A DNA stretch of 32,868 nt from Puniceicoccales bacterium (GTDB lineage Bacteria > Verrucomicrobiota > Verrucomicrobiia > Opitutales > JAIRLM01), in the NCBI GenBank assembly GCA_031275345.1, contig JAISOW010000009.1, positions 1 through 32,868 of the forward strand, in the 5' to 3' direction. The notes beneath the pieces were generated by a model that was not told the origin of the DNA, did not search any database, and was given only the letters and a program-made list of their open reading frames with translations. Position 1 is the first letter of the stretch, and each line of letters opens with the position of its first letter. A program made the translations under genes and the position numbers. This document shows positions 17,046 through 25,921 of this stretch, piece after piece.

Positions 17046-17614
17046 TCACGCTGGAGGAGCCATTTTCCATCGGTCCGGACTGTTTTTATCCAAAAGATTC
17101 TGGGCAATGGCGCAGCTGGCTTATGGAAAATGGTTCCCATTTTCGTGGGATCTGGCTGATCGTGCCAAAAAAATCTTCCGGACTGCCGGGCATTACCTAT
17201 CTGCAGGCACTGGAAGAAGCGCTGTGCTTTGGCTGGATCGATGGCATTGCCAAGGGCCGTGGCCCACTGCTCATGTCCCATCGCATGTCTCCAAGGGCAC
17301 GCAACAGTAGCTGGAGTGAGGTGAATAAGCAGCATGTGCGGCTGCTCATCGCAGCTGGCAAGATGGCACCGTCCGGTATGGCCGTCCTTCCAGATCTCGA
17401 TCCGACAAGCTACCGGCCGGCCGAGGACATTTTGGCTGCCCTGCGACAGGATCCAACGGTTTGGGAAAATTTTTGTGCCTTTCCCATCTACTACCGCAAC
17501 ATCCGACTGGCGGCCATCGATCGACTGCGCAGCTCCCAAGAACACTTCGATCGCGCACTGGCCTATTTCATAGGACAAACAAAAAAAAATCGCCGCTACG
17601 GCCGTTTCCGCTAA
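17042..17614 (+). CDS. YdeI/OmpD-associated family protein
   Basis: A 190-residue protein whose ATG overlaps the PFOR stop (ATGA), so the two are probably translated together. Visible family features are ALEEALCFGWIDGIAKG, then RMSPRARNSSWSEVNKQHVRLLIAAGKM with a following G, and a C-terminal segment rich in Arg/Lys. YdeI-like proteins are small cytoplasmic proteins linked to bacteriocin or peptide resistance in a few organisms; the biochemical role is not settled. Nothing in the sequence says why it is coupled to PFOR. Confidence 0.85.
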   Translation: MITLEEPFSIGPDCFYPKDSGQWRSWLMENGSHFRGIWLIVPKKSSGLPGITYLQALEEALCFGWIDGIAKGRGPLLMSHRMSPRARNSSWSEVNKQHVRLLIAAGKMAPSGMAVLPDLDPTSYRPAEDILAALRQDPTVWENFCAFPIYYRNIRLAAIDRLRSSQEHFDRALAYFIGQTKKNRRYGRFR

Positions 17615-17696
17615 AAGAACACTGCAAAAACGGCCGCCACTTCAGGGCGTCCCCCATCCATCCACACGGCCTCCATCCATTGTCGCCGCAACTGTC

Positions 17697-19370
17697 CTAA
17701 TCCTCTGGCGAGGACTGGTCGGCGTGCATCAGGTCGCCAAGCGTTCCGAATTCATTCGGCATGTCGGTGCCACTTGTCCAGGTATTGATCTCATTTTGCA
17801 GGGCCATTTGGTCGTAGTTCATTGCCTTGATGGATAGGGCAATGCGCTCACTGGCCGGATCAATTTTTATGATCCGCGCCCGCACTTCTTCGCCCTGGGT
17901 GAGCACGTCGCGGATCCTTTCCACCCGTTCCTCCCGAATTTGGCTGATGTGGATGAAGCCATCGATGCCCTGGCCAAGGGAAACAAAGGCGCCAAAATTT
18001 GTCAATTTTACCACCTTGCCGGTGATCACATCCCCCGTTTTAAAAAGCTCGTGGATGCGAGCCCATGGATTGTCGGCCAATTGCTTGATGCCAAGGGCAA
18101 TGCGATGGCCATCGCCGTCGACGGAAAGCACAACTGCCTCCACCACGTCGCCCACACGGAACTGTTCGTCGAGATTTTTTAACTTGTGGGTCCAGGATAT
18201 GTCCGAGATGTGAACCATGCCGTGGATGCCCTGTTCCAGCTCCACAAATGCGCCATAGGCGGTAAGGCTTTGGATTGGCCCCTTGACAATTGTCCCAACC
18301 GGATAGCGGTGAGCAACCTGCTCCCATGGATTTTCCTCCAATTGCCGCAGGCCGAGGGCAATTTTTTGCTCCTCTTTCTGGATGCCAATTACTACGACCT
18401 CAACTTCCTGGCCAATTTTCAGCACGTCGGATGGCTTTGTGATTTTTTTTGTCCAGGAAATTTCCGTCACGTGAACCAGACCCTCCACGCCATCCTGCAG
18501 CTCAATGAAGGCCCCATAGGGCACAAGATTGACCACCTTGCCCTTGACGCAGGCACCAATGGGATAGTGCTGTTCGATGTTGGCCCACGGATTCGTAGTT
18601 GTTTGCTTGAGGCCGAGGGATACCCGCTCCTTTTCCCGATCGATGTCGATGACCATGACCGACAGTTCTTCGCCGATGCGCACAACCTGGCTGGGATGGG
18701 TCACCCGCCCCCAGCTCATGTCCGTAACGTGCAGCAGACCATCAAAGCCATCCAAATCGACGAATGCGCCGTAGTCCGTAATATTTTTCACAAAGCCGCG
18801 CACCACGTCGCCAACCTTCAATTCCTCAAAAAGACGCCGCGACTTTTCCCGCCGTTCTTCCTCCAAAAGCTCTCTCCTGGAAAGGACAATGTTCCGCCGT
18901 TCCCCGTTGATCTTTACGATGCGAAAATCGTAGGTACGGCCGATGAATTGCTCCACATTTTTTACCGGCTGAATATCCAGTTGCGACGAGGGCAAAAATG
19001 CGTCCACGCCGATGTTGACCAGCAGCCCGCCGCGGGTCTTGCCCTTGATTTTTCCGGTTACGACGCCACCTTCCTCGGCCGTTGCAGCGATGTGTTCCCA
19101 ATTCTTTTGCTGCTTGGCGCGCTCGTAGCAGATTACAGGACAGCCGAACTGATCCTCCACCTTTTCCAAAAACACGTCGATTTCCTGCCCCGGCTGGACC
19201 TCGTTTGGATCATCGAACTCGGCCAGCTTAACCCGTCCGTCCGACTTTGCCCCAATGTCGACAACGGCTTCGCCCTGGCGCACTTCCCGAACGATTCCCC
19301 GCACAATTTGACCCGTTTCCAGTCTGGCCATTGCGCCATTGGCCAGCAATTCCTCCATGATGTGTTGCAT
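17697..19370 (-). CDS. rpsA: 30S ribosomal protein S1
   Basis: A 557-residue protein with six S1 RNA-binding repeats, at about 20-90, 100-170, 184-255, 270-342, 357-429 and 444-517. The repeats carry typical patterns such as KNITDYGAFVDL, HVTDMSW, NLVPYGAFIEL, HVTEISW, SLTAYGAFVEL, HISDISW and KLTNFGAFVSL. The protein binds mRNA on the 30S subunit and helps initiation. ATG 19370 is chosen because GGAGG sits 8 nt upstream; the frame stays open to a TTG at 19460, but those 30 codons are not typical of S1. It ends in an acidic tail. It is convergent with the YdeI-like gene. Confidence 0.97.
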   Translation of the reverse strand: MQHIMEELLANGAMARLETGQIVRGIVREVRQGEAVVDIGAKSDGRVKLAEFDDPNEVQPGQEIDVFLEKVEDQFGCPVICYERAKQQKNWEHIAATAEEGGVVTGKIKGKTRGGLLVNIGVDAFLPSSQLDIQPVKNVEQFIGRTYDFRIVKINGERRNIVLSRRELLEEERREKSRRLFEELKVGDVVRGFVKNITDYGAFVDLDGFDGLLHVTDMSWGRVTHPSQVVRIGEELSVMVIDIDREKERVSLGLKQTTTNPWANIEQHYPIGACVKGKVVNLVPYGAFIELQDGVEGLVHVTEISWTKKITKPSDVLKIGQEVEVVVIGIQKEEQKIALGLRQLEENPWEQVAHRYPVGTIVKGPIQSLTAYGAFVELEQGIHGMVHISDISWTHKLKNLDEQFRVGDVVEAVVLSVDGDGHRIALGIKQLADNPWARIHELFKTGDVITGKVVKLTNFGAFVSLGQGIDGFIHISQIREERVERIRDVLTQGEEVRARIIKIDPASERIALSIKAMNYDQMALQNEINTWTSGTDMPNEFGTLGDLMHADQSSPED

Positions 19371-19502
19371 AGAATTTGCCTCCGCACCGGGCGAAGGGAT
19401 GGTTGTTTTCTTGGACCGACCGACGGACCGTCCGCCGCCCTCCACCGGGACGTTCGCCAATATTTTTCACCGATGCAAGGATTTTCCCAACATTGGCGAG
19501 TT

Positions 19503-20690
19503 TTATTGGTAATCTTGATCGTCTGTCACGCTTGGAATCGAACACGGCAAGTGCATGCCTTCGTTCCAATCGAAAATGCTGGCCAGCATCTGTGGCTTCG
19601 GATGGGCCAATTCTTTGGCCTTTGCCTGGACATTGTCCAGCAACTTGGCAAATGGCGAATTGAGAGGCTCGGTGATGACATTGGAAGCCATTGCTTCCGA
19701 CGAAGAGGACGATGAAGAACTGGAAGAAGAAGATGAAGAACTCGACGATGGCAACGGGGGCGAACTGGAAGAGGACGGGGAAGGATTCGACGATGAGGAA
19801 CTGGAAGAAGTCGGGGACGAATTCGACGAAGGAGAGGAGATACTCTTCATAAACTCCAAAAATTTCAAGGTCAAAATTTTTTCAAAAGGATTGTCCGTTC
19901 GCGGCACATCTTGCCCATTCAACATAAAATGCAGAGTAGGGGGGATAGGGCAGATGAAACCGATTATACGATTCATATATTGCAATAGGTCTAGACTGGG
20001 ATCGCACGAACTCCGTAGCTGTGGGTTCATTACGTAGGCAAAGTCCAGCATGGCGGTTGCCTCCGCCAGAGCACACAGCTGAGCTTGCCGAAAGAAAGCC
20101 TCTTGTTGTTCCTTGGATTGCTCGGAAAAAAGGAAGCTTGTCGCATCTTTTTTTACAATGTCAGGAGAGAATAACAGCTTTTCTCGTTCTAAAAAACTTT
20201 CACTATCGTCATCGTACAATTTTTTGTACTGTTTAGCATAGTCGAGAAACCATTCCCTAACGCCACGGCCCTCCTCCGATGTCGGTGCGAGCGACGTTGT
20301 CGTTGTGGAAGACGAAGAGGATGAAGAGGAGCATGATGATGAAGAAATGTCACCACGCACCTTTCTTCCAGGCAGCAAAAGATACTCTAGGGCAACGACA
20401 GAACAGGAAACCTGCGGACAGGTAAAGCTTTGCGTTTTCGGAGTAAAATAGGTGGATATATTCATTATAGTACTATATATTTCTCCCACCGCCAAAGTTT
20501 GCCACTTCTCACAAAATTTCGACAATCTGTCAATTGCAAACCGCCGGAAAACCATACTACTCGATGCGAGCAATCGAGTGTTTTCCGGAGAACATTCCAT
20601 TTTGCCCATCTTCACAATGTTATCACGCGCCCTTTGCAAATACTGGACATGAGTGTTAATCCCATACGGTTCAAAACTAGTGTTGCACAT
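19503..20690 (-). CDS. Orphan protein with poly-serine linkers
   Basis: A 395-residue frame with no recognised family. AGGA lies about 6 nt before ATG 20690. Two low-complexity tracts stand out: a Ser/Thr run at about 116-133 and a Ser/Pro tract of about 50 residues at about 287-334 with 17 consecutive Ser. Between them are segments of normal composition with predicted helices (about 140-285), and a short C-terminal domain follows. The pattern of folded blocks joined by poly-Ser is seen in secreted and effector-like proteins of other bacteria, and in eukaryotic proteins. It follows another orphan on the same strand by 20 bp, so the pair may be one transcript. The long plus-strand acidic frame opposite is its shadow. 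Confidence 0.65.
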   Translation of the reverse strand: MCNTSFEPYGINTHVQYLQRARDNIVKMGKMECSPENTRLLASSSMVFRRFAIDRLSKFCEKWQTLAVGEIYSTIMNISTYFTPKTQSFTCPQVSCSVVALEYLLLPGRKVRGDISSSSCSSSSSSSSTTTTSLAPTSEEGRGVREWFLDYAKQYKKLYDDDSESFLEREKLLFSPDIVKKDATSFLFSEQSKEQQEAFFRQAQLCALAEATAMLDFAYVMNPQLRSSCDPSLDLLQYMNRIIGFICPIPPTLHFMLNGQDVPRTDNPFEKILTLKFLEFMKSISSPSSNSSPTSSSSSSSNPSPSSSSSPPLPSSSSSSSSSSSSSSSSSEAMASNVITEPLNSPFAKLLDNVQAKAKELAHPKPQMLASIFDWNEGMHLPCSIPSVTDDQDYQ

Positions 20691-20710
20691 TGCTAATCCT
20701 AGTTCCTATT

Positions 20711-21199
20711 TTAAAAAAAACTTGAGAGGTCATCAATTGCTGGCAATAGCTCCTGCTCATCATCGGTCATTGTCCCTACCTGTTTTTCTTTTTTCTTCTC
20801 CATTGACAATGCGCTCAATACTGGTTGCCTATCTTTGACCATCTTACTATCTTCTATGGCACCCTCCTCGCCCGGCGCACGGCTAATTACTTCGGTTTTT
20901 TTTGTGACCGATTTCCAAACACCGAGCGCGGCCAGCCAGGGAGATTTGTCGCACTGATTCTTCGTCGGAATTGGACTGAATCGGCAATACAGCCAAAGGG
21001 CTATTCCTGGAACGATCGTGATCCAGCACAGGCAATGGGCAACCTTGCCAAGAAGATTGGCCGCTCGAATTTTAACATTCGTTGCGGTCGTCGGCTGGGT
21101 CGTATTCCCAGATCCTTCCCCGGTCACCGCCTGCCCATTTTCCGAAATAGCGATTGTTGGACAAATAAAACCCACGCAAAAAGCGCTCCAACACGTCAT
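20711..21199 (-). CDS. Orphan small membrane protein
   Basis: A 162-residue frame with no recognised family. A short hydrophobic N-terminus (about 2-18) and a clear membrane segment at about 54-72 (HCLCWITIVPGIALWLYC) are visible, followed by a polar, Lys/Glu-rich C-terminal half. The arrangement suggests a membrane-anchored protein with a soluble tail. It lies 20 bp upstream of the poly-Ser orphan on the same strand, probably co-transcribed. No strong ribosome site is visible, so the start is uncertain. Confidence 0.45.
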   Translation of the reverse strand: MTCWSAFCVGFICPTIAISENGQAVTGEGSGNTTQPTTATNVKIRAANLLGKVAHCLCWITIVPGIALWLYCRFSPIPTKNQCDKSPWLAALGVWKSVTKKTEVISRAPGEEGAIEDSKMVKDRQPVLSALSMEKKKEKQVGTMTDDEQELLPAIDDLSSFF

Positions 21200-21392
21200 G
21201 ATGATACCATGAAAAATTTATCCGCATTGTCGAGGTAAAATGAAGAATTTGGAATGTGTTTTTTTTCGGCAGGGAAATTCGTACTTCTGCAGTTTTCGTC
21301 CTTGGGACCGATAAAAGCCATCAAATATACTCCAGGCTAGAATCTTATCGATTGCGCCAGCATCGATTTTTCCGCCGAAGCAAGCGCCGCTG

Positions 21393-22961
21393 TCAACGCT
21401 CCAAAAAAAGGCTTGTTCCGGTCATCTCTGCCGGCTGGGGCAGATGCATCATGTGGAGGACGGTGGGGGCAATGTCGGCCAATCGCCCTCCCTGCCGCAG
21501 CTGCAAGCCCTGCAGTCCCGTTCCATAGAGAAATGTCTCCACCGGATTGGACGTATGCTGTGTATGGGGTACGTTGTTTTCAAAATCCCACATTTCCTCC
21601 GCATTGCCGTGGTCAGCCGTGATGAGCAGCTTGGTTGCGGATGCATCGGCCGCTGCTAAGATTTTTTCCAGGCAGGAATCTACGGCGGCGATGGCCCTGC
21701 GCGCAGCTTCCAGATTTCCCGTATGGCCCACCATGTCCGCATTGGCAAAATTTACGGCTAAAAATGCATGGTCCTGGGAACGCAGTGCGGTCACAAAGCC
21801 ATCGCACACGGCATGGGCAGACATTTGCGGGCACAGGTCATAGGTGGCAACGTCCCTGGGGCTGGGAATAAGCTTGCGCTCCTCGCCGGCATAGGCCTCT
21901 TCCCGGTAGTCGTTGAAAAAAAATGTGATGTGGGCATACTTTTCCGTCTCCGCCGTGCGAAATTGCTTCAGTCCAAGGGAGCTCAGGTAGGCGCCGAGCG
22001 TATTGACCATGGGGGGAAGTTTGGGAAATAGCACAAGAGGGCAGAGATTTTTTTCGTACTCGGTGAGCGTGGCAAAGCAGAGTGGCAGCCGCTCACCGCG
22101 GGAAAATTCGCAAAAATCTTTTTGCAAAAATGCCCGGATAATTTCCCGCGGCCGGTCGCCGCGAAAGTTGAAAAAAATTACCCCATCCCCCGGACCGATG
22201 GCCCCGGAAAATGTTCCGTCATCGGCCACAATTTGCGTTGGTGGGAAAAATTCATCGCCACAGTTCCCATCTGCCCGGGCCCTGTGGTCGGCGATGGCGG
22301 CCATGGGAGATCCGCTTTTTGCCGCTTCGCCCCCCACCAGGCAGCGGTAGGCCCGCTCCACCCGATCCCAGCGACGATCCCGATCCATGGCCCAAAATCG
22401 TCCGGACAGTGTGGCGATTGCGCCTGTCCCAATTTTTTTGCAAAAATCTTCCCAGATTTGCACGTAGCGTAGGCCACTCAGCGGCGGCGTATCCCGGCCG
22501 TCGAGAAAGGCGTGGAGGTAGATCTTTTCAATGCCGGCATTTTTTGCAATTTGCAGCAATCCCATGGGATGGGCCATGGCCGAATGCACGCCGCCGTCGG
22601 AAAGCAGTCCCAGCAGGTGCAGGCGCGAGCCGCTGCTCCTAACGGTGGAAAGGACGGTTTGCAGGGCAGAATTTTTTTCCAAACTTCCATCCTGCAGCGC
22701 CTTGGAAATGCGAACAATCTCCTGGTCCACCACCCTCCCTGCCCCAATGTTCTGATGTCCAACCTCGCTATTGCCCATGATCCCGGCCGGCAGTCCAACG
22801 TCCAGGCCACTTGCTGCAATTTCCGTCCGTGGCCATTCGCGCCGCAGCCGGTCGATGCACGGAGTCGGCACATTTTTTGTGGCATCCCAGTCGGCTAGGC
22901 GTTCGTCGTGGCAAATGCCCCAGCCATCCAGTATGATCAGCGCCGCACGTTCCACCCGCAT
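21393..22961 (-). CDS. gpmI: 2,3-bisphosphoglycerate-independent phosphoglycerate mutase
   Basis: A 522-residue cytosolic enzyme interconverting 3- and 2-phosphoglycerate in glycolysis. It is a metal-dependent alkaline-phosphatase-fold protein. Motifs: LIILDGWG (8-15), IMGNSEVGHQNIGAGR with the phosphorylated Ser at 65, HAFLDGRDTPP, GRFWAMDRDRRWDRVERAY, FFNFRGDRPREI, VNFANADMVGHTG and TADHGNAEEMW. ATG 22961 fits the family start; a frame upstream to 23087 would run into the SRP RNA. The reading frame is intact and of normal length. Confidence 0.97.
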   Translation of the reverse strand: MRVERAALIILDGWGICHDERLADWDATKNVPTPCIDRLRREWPRTEIAASGLDVGLPAGIMGNSEVGHQNIGAGRVVDQEIVRISKALQDGSLEKNSALQTVLSTVRSSGSRLHLLGLLSDGGVHSAMAHPMGLLQIAKNAGIEKIYLHAFLDGRDTPPLSGLRYVQIWEDFCKKIGTGAIATLSGRFWAMDRDRRWDRVERAYRCLVGGEAAKSGSPMAAIADHRARADGNCGDEFFPPTQIVADDGTFSGAIGPGDGVIFFNFRGDRPREIIRAFLQKDFCEFSRGERLPLCFATLTEYEKNLCPLVLFPKLPPMVNTLGAYLSSLGLKQFRTAETEKYAHITFFFNDYREEAYAGEERKLIPSPRDVATYDLCPQMSAHAVCDGFVTALRSQDHAFLAVNFANADMVGHTGNLEAARRAIAAVDSCLEKILAAADASATKLLITADHGNAEEMWDFENNVPHTQHTSNPVETFLYGTGLQGLQLRQGGRLADIAPTVLHMMHLPQPAEMTGTSLFLER

Positions 22962-23073
22962 AGCTTTGATTCTACCGCGACCTGGCCCTGGCACAAGTGG
23001 TTTTGGCAAAAAAAGTGGAGAAAATTTTTCGAATTTGCTTGTGCCGTGCAGGAATCTCCTTCCCAATCTCGGC

Positions 23074-23172
23074 GGGTCAGGTCCCATGCGGCGGCGCGCC
23101 CATGAACCCCGCGAGATCCGGAAGGAAGCAACGGTAGTGAGGTCGGCCGCGTGCCGTGGATTGCCTGGCCTT
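23074..23172 (+). ncRNA. ffs: Signal recognition particle RNA (4.5S type)
   Basis: About 99 nt. The apical conserved loop is seen as GATCCGGAAGGAAGCAACGG at 23114-23133, the GGAAG...AGCA SRP core that binds Ffh. The ends GGTCAGG (23075-23081) and CCTGGCC (23164-23170) pair with one G-U, closing a single long hairpin. It works with Ffh and FtsY to target membrane proteins. A five-T run follows the 3' stem and the next tRNA starts at 23176. Exact ends are estimates. Confidence 0.9.
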
Positions 23173-23175
23173 TTT

Positions 23176-23252
23176 CGGGCTGTGGCGTAGCCTGGTAGCG
23201 CGCTTGCATGGGGTGCAAGAGGCCGGGAGTTCGAATCTCCCCAGCCCGACCA
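23176..23252 (+). tRNA. tRNA-Pro (GGG anticodon)
   Basis: A 77-nt cloverleaf with encoded CCA. The acceptor CGGGCTG (23176) pairs with CAGCCCG; discriminator A; anticodon stem CTTGC/GCAAG with loop ATGGGGT, giving anticodon GGG; T arm GGGAG TTCGAAT CTCCC. It lies only about 4 nt after the SRP RNA, so the two may share a transcript. Confidence 0.96.
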
Positions 23253-23313
23253 CGGGGTTGGAGCGATCCGCCAAAATATTTGTGGCTACGATGTTTGCAG
23301 GTGAGTGGCCGCC

Positions 23314-24780
23314 CTATAGCAAGAGAAAGCAGCTGCCAACGATGAGCGTGGGAATGGCGGCGGCAAAGAAGAGTTTTAGCGGTGCTATGCCGCCCCTAAA
23401 GTAGCGCTGCAGCAGGGATTGCCCGGCCGGATTGGGCGCATTGGCAATGAGGGTAAGTCCTCCTCCGGTGAGGGCTCCACTCACCACGGCATATTGCAGG
23501 GCCGGATTGTCCATAAATTTTGGAACAAGCGCGGTAAGGTAGGTGACGGCGGCGTTGTCATTGAATGTGGATAAAAGTGCCGAGCCAAGGAATAGGGTGC
23601 GGGCGGAAAGATCCTGCAACAGCGGAGCGATCCACCACTCCTGCAAACCGCCGTGGGTAACTAGTCCGGCCAAGAAAAATCCCACCAGCAGTGGCTCACG
23701 GAAGCGGAGCGGCGATTGGTGGGCGGCGGTTGCCCGCATGAAGGCCAAAAAAACAAGAAAAGAAAACCAAAATACCTGGGGCGTATGCAGATTGAATACT
23801 GTCCATCCGATGAACAGCAGGTGCACGGCCGTAACCCAGAAGGGTGCACCCCGCTGATCATGCGACGTTGGCCGGGTAGGATGGGCCGCAGCGGCCATGC
23901 TGTGCAGTTCGTGGCGAAACAGACAGGCATAGGTGACGGTGGAAAGTGTGATGCCCACCAGCACGGGCGGACCAAAGTGGCGTAGCACCCAAACCATGTC
24001 CCAGTGCCACAGCGATGCCACCATGAGGATGGGAGGTGCGGCAAAATGGCTCAGCGCTCCACCGACCGAAACGTTGACGAAGAGAAGGCCGATGGTGGCG
24101 TAGGCCAGGCGCTGGGAAGGTTTGTGATCGTAGAACTTTTTGGCAAGCAGCAGGGCTGCGATGGTGATGGCGGCAGGCTCGGTTAAAAACGATCCGAGCA
24201 GGGGCGCGACGAGCAAAATGGAAAACCACCAGGCGGCCGGCGTCCCCCGGCCAATTTTGGCAAAAAATCCCAGCAGCCGCTCCGCGCAGCCAATGACCGG
24301 ACGGGTTGCCGCCATGGCCATGATGACAATCACGAACATGGGCTCATTGTAGGAAACTTTTTGCAGGTAGCTCGTGAAGTTATGCCAGCCGAAGCGAATT
24401 CCCATTGTTACGGCGACCGGAATGACCCAGATGCCAAAAATGGTCTCAACCTCGCCGAGATAGTGGCAAATGGTGGCCAAAAACGGGGAATCGCCGCGCT
24501 GCGCCATGCGCTCTGCCACACGTCCAATGCGCGATGCCAAAAAGGTGTGGACAATTGCGCCAAGGAACAGTGCGCTCACCAGCACATTCATTGGCTGCTC
24601 CCTGGCCCGGTGGACGAGGGTTTCCCAAAGGGATAGGGGAGACCCGGTCAGCAATTCAAGCGCCGCCTCCTGATTCTGATAGTGGATCAATGGCGCGGGA
24701 AATGGAGAAAATGTTTGATCGGCCCTGGCCGTGCCAGCGCAGGCACCTAGCAGCAAAAATATCGCAAAAAAAGTGCGCAT
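23314..24780 (-). CDS. Putative Na+/H+ antiporter
   Basis: A 488-residue polytopic inner-membrane protein of the putative Na+/H+ antiporter family found in Chlamydiae and Verrucomicrobiota. From ATG 24780 it has a signal-like N-terminus (MRTFFAIFLLLGACAGTARA) and then many hydrophobic segments. Segments such as LVAPLLGSFLTEPAAITIAALL, GGALSHFAAPPILMVAS, GSALLSTFNDNAAVTYLTA and GALTGGGLTLIANAPNPAG are typical of ion-transporter (NhaD/ArsB-like) superfamily pores, with Asn/Asp and Thr in the half-helix hairpins. The frame can be read 77 codons further up, but that part has no membrane character and overlaps the divergent gene at 24865. Function as an antiporter is by family only. Confidence 0.85.
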   Translation of the reverse strand: MRTFFAIFLLLGACAGTARADQTFSPFPAPLIHYQNQEAALELLTGSPLSLWETLVHRAREQPMNVLVSALFLGAIVHTFLASRIGRVAERMAQRGDSPFLATICHYLGEVETIFGIWVIPVAVTMGIRFGWHNFTSYLQKVSYNEPMFVIVIMAMAATRPVIGCAERLLGFFAKIGRGTPAAWWFSILLVAPLLGSFLTEPAAITIAALLLAKKFYDHKPSQRLAYATIGLLFVNVSVGGALSHFAAPPILMVASLWHWDMVWVLRHFGPPVLVGITLSTVTYACLFRHELHSMAAAAHPTRPTSHDQRGAPFWVTAVHLLFIGWTVFNLHTPQVFWFSFLVFLAFMRATAAHQSPLRFREPLLVGFFLAGLVTHGGLQEWWIAPLLQDLSARTLFLGSALLSTFNDNAAVTYLTALVPKFMDNPALQYAVVSGALTGGGLTLIANAPNPAGQSLLQRYFRGGIAPLKLFFAAAIPTLIVGSCFLLL

Positions 24781-24864
24781 GGTGGAGGAAGCTGGTGCGG
24801 GAAAGTAGGATGTCAATGGGGAAAAAACGATTCCCTTTCCCATCCAAACCGATAAAATTCTGCC

Positions 24865-25716
24865 GTGAAGCTCTACCTTAATGGGAAATTGTACGCCGAT
24901 GAAGATGCCAAGGTCCCCATTCTTTCCTTCGGCCTTCGCGGCGGGGTGACTCTCCGTTCCCTGTTTCATTGCCGTGCCGGGTTGTTTTTTCATCTGGCAG
25001 AGCGGCTGCACCGGCTGCGGGAAATTGCCGACGAGCTAGCCGTGCCATTTCCCTACGACGAAAAGGACATTCGCGAGGCCCTGGCCGTTACCTATGACAT
25101 GGGCGGCGGTGAAGGCAGGGATGTTGTGTTGGAATTGCTGCTCATCGCCGGTGCCAAGACGGCCGGTGGAGCAATCAGCGACTCGGTCGCCGTGATTCCA
25201 GAAAATCGACCATCCGGTCCGGCAAAGGCGGCGGAGGCCGTGCCATTGGCATCGCTGGCCTCATTTCCCATGGCCGGATCTGCCCTGCTGCTGGAACGCA
25301 GCCTGTCGGCGAGGATGGGAACCTGCCTTGCCCGTGCCAGGGCGATGCAGCAGGGGGCACGGGAGGCAATTTTGCTGGACCAGGATGGCTTCATTGGAGC
25401 CTGCACCGGCGGGGAACTTTTCATTGTTCGGGAAAACGGGATCTGGATGCCAGAGCTAGCCCGCCTGCCGGCCAGCACCGCATTTTCCCTGGAACTTTTG
25501 GGCGACATGGAGGTCAAGGTGGGTGTGCAAAAGCTAAAACTTCGGGATTTGAAGGCTGCCAAGGAATGTTTTTTGCTCAATGAACTGGAGGAAATTGTTC
25601 CCGTGGCATCCATCGACGGTTCGCCCATCGGCGGCGGTAAGGCTGGCACCCAAACCACAACGCTTGCCCTGGACTTTGCCGCCCGCCTGCGCCTGGCGAG
25701 CCGGCCGGCATTTTAG
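24865..25716 (+). CDS. Class-IV aminotransferase homologue lacking the catalytic lysine
   Basis: A 283-residue protein with the fold-type IV PLP layout of branched-chain or D-amino-acid aminotransferases and aminodeoxychorismate lyase. The N-terminus MKLYLNGKLY, SFGLRGGVTLRSLF (21-34), HLAERLHRLR (43-52), GAREAILLDQDGFIG (164-178), CTGGELFIV (180-188) and EEIVPVASIDGSPIGGGKAG (242-261) line up with the family. In my alignment by eye the Schiff-base Lys (in K-[TS]-x-N-Y-L) is replaced by S146, and the Glu that contacts the pyridine nitrogen is replaced by A179. No nearby Lys substitutes. The protein may be a pseudoenzyme or a non-PLP derivative. It is divergent from the antiporter gene. Confidence 0.8.
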   Translation: MKLYLNGKLYADEDAKVPILSFGLRGGVTLRSLFHCRAGLFFHLAERLHRLREIADELAVPFPYDEKDIREALAVTYDMGGGEGRDVVLELLLIAGAKTAGGAISDSVAVIPENRPSGPAKAAEAVPLASLASFPMAGSALLLERSLSARMGTCLARARAMQQGAREAILLDQDGFIGACTGGELFIVRENGIWMPELARLPASTAFSLELLGDMEVKVGVQKLKLRDLKAAKECFLLNELEEIVPVASIDGSPIGGGKAGTQTTTLALDFAARLRLASRPAF

Positions 25717-25886
25717 GTCATTGCGGTTGGCCCAGGGCCAGGACTCGCAAAAACATCGGACAGAACATGCCCGTGATGATGGCGCCATCCGCTGCGATGG
25801 GATGGTTTGTAAAAATTACGGCCGACCTATCCTCAAATACGAGTCTCAGGCTAGACAACTATCTCTCGATGGCATGGAATTCGGCA

Positions 25887-25914
25887 TTGACACCAGCACC
25901 TGCCGTGCTATCCA
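25887..25914 (+). promoter_or_regulatory. Promoter for tRNA-Lys
   Basis: TTGACA at 25887-25892, a perfect -35 box, is separated by 16 bp from TATCCA at 25909-25914 as a weak -10. Transcription would start a few bases before the tRNA at 25922. Position supports the call; the -10 is poor. Confidence 0.5.
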
Positions 25915-25921
25915 GGCGCAT

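Noticed and set aside
18186..19715. Long plus-strand frame of about 509 codons opposite rpsA
   Set aside because: It lies almost wholly antisense to the unmistakable S1 protein, whose codon pattern keeps the opposite strand open. It has no family resemblance.
19555..20037. Plus-strand Asp/Glu-rich frame
   Set aside because: It is the complement of the poly-Ser codons of the minus-strand orphan, which has the better start and ribosome site.
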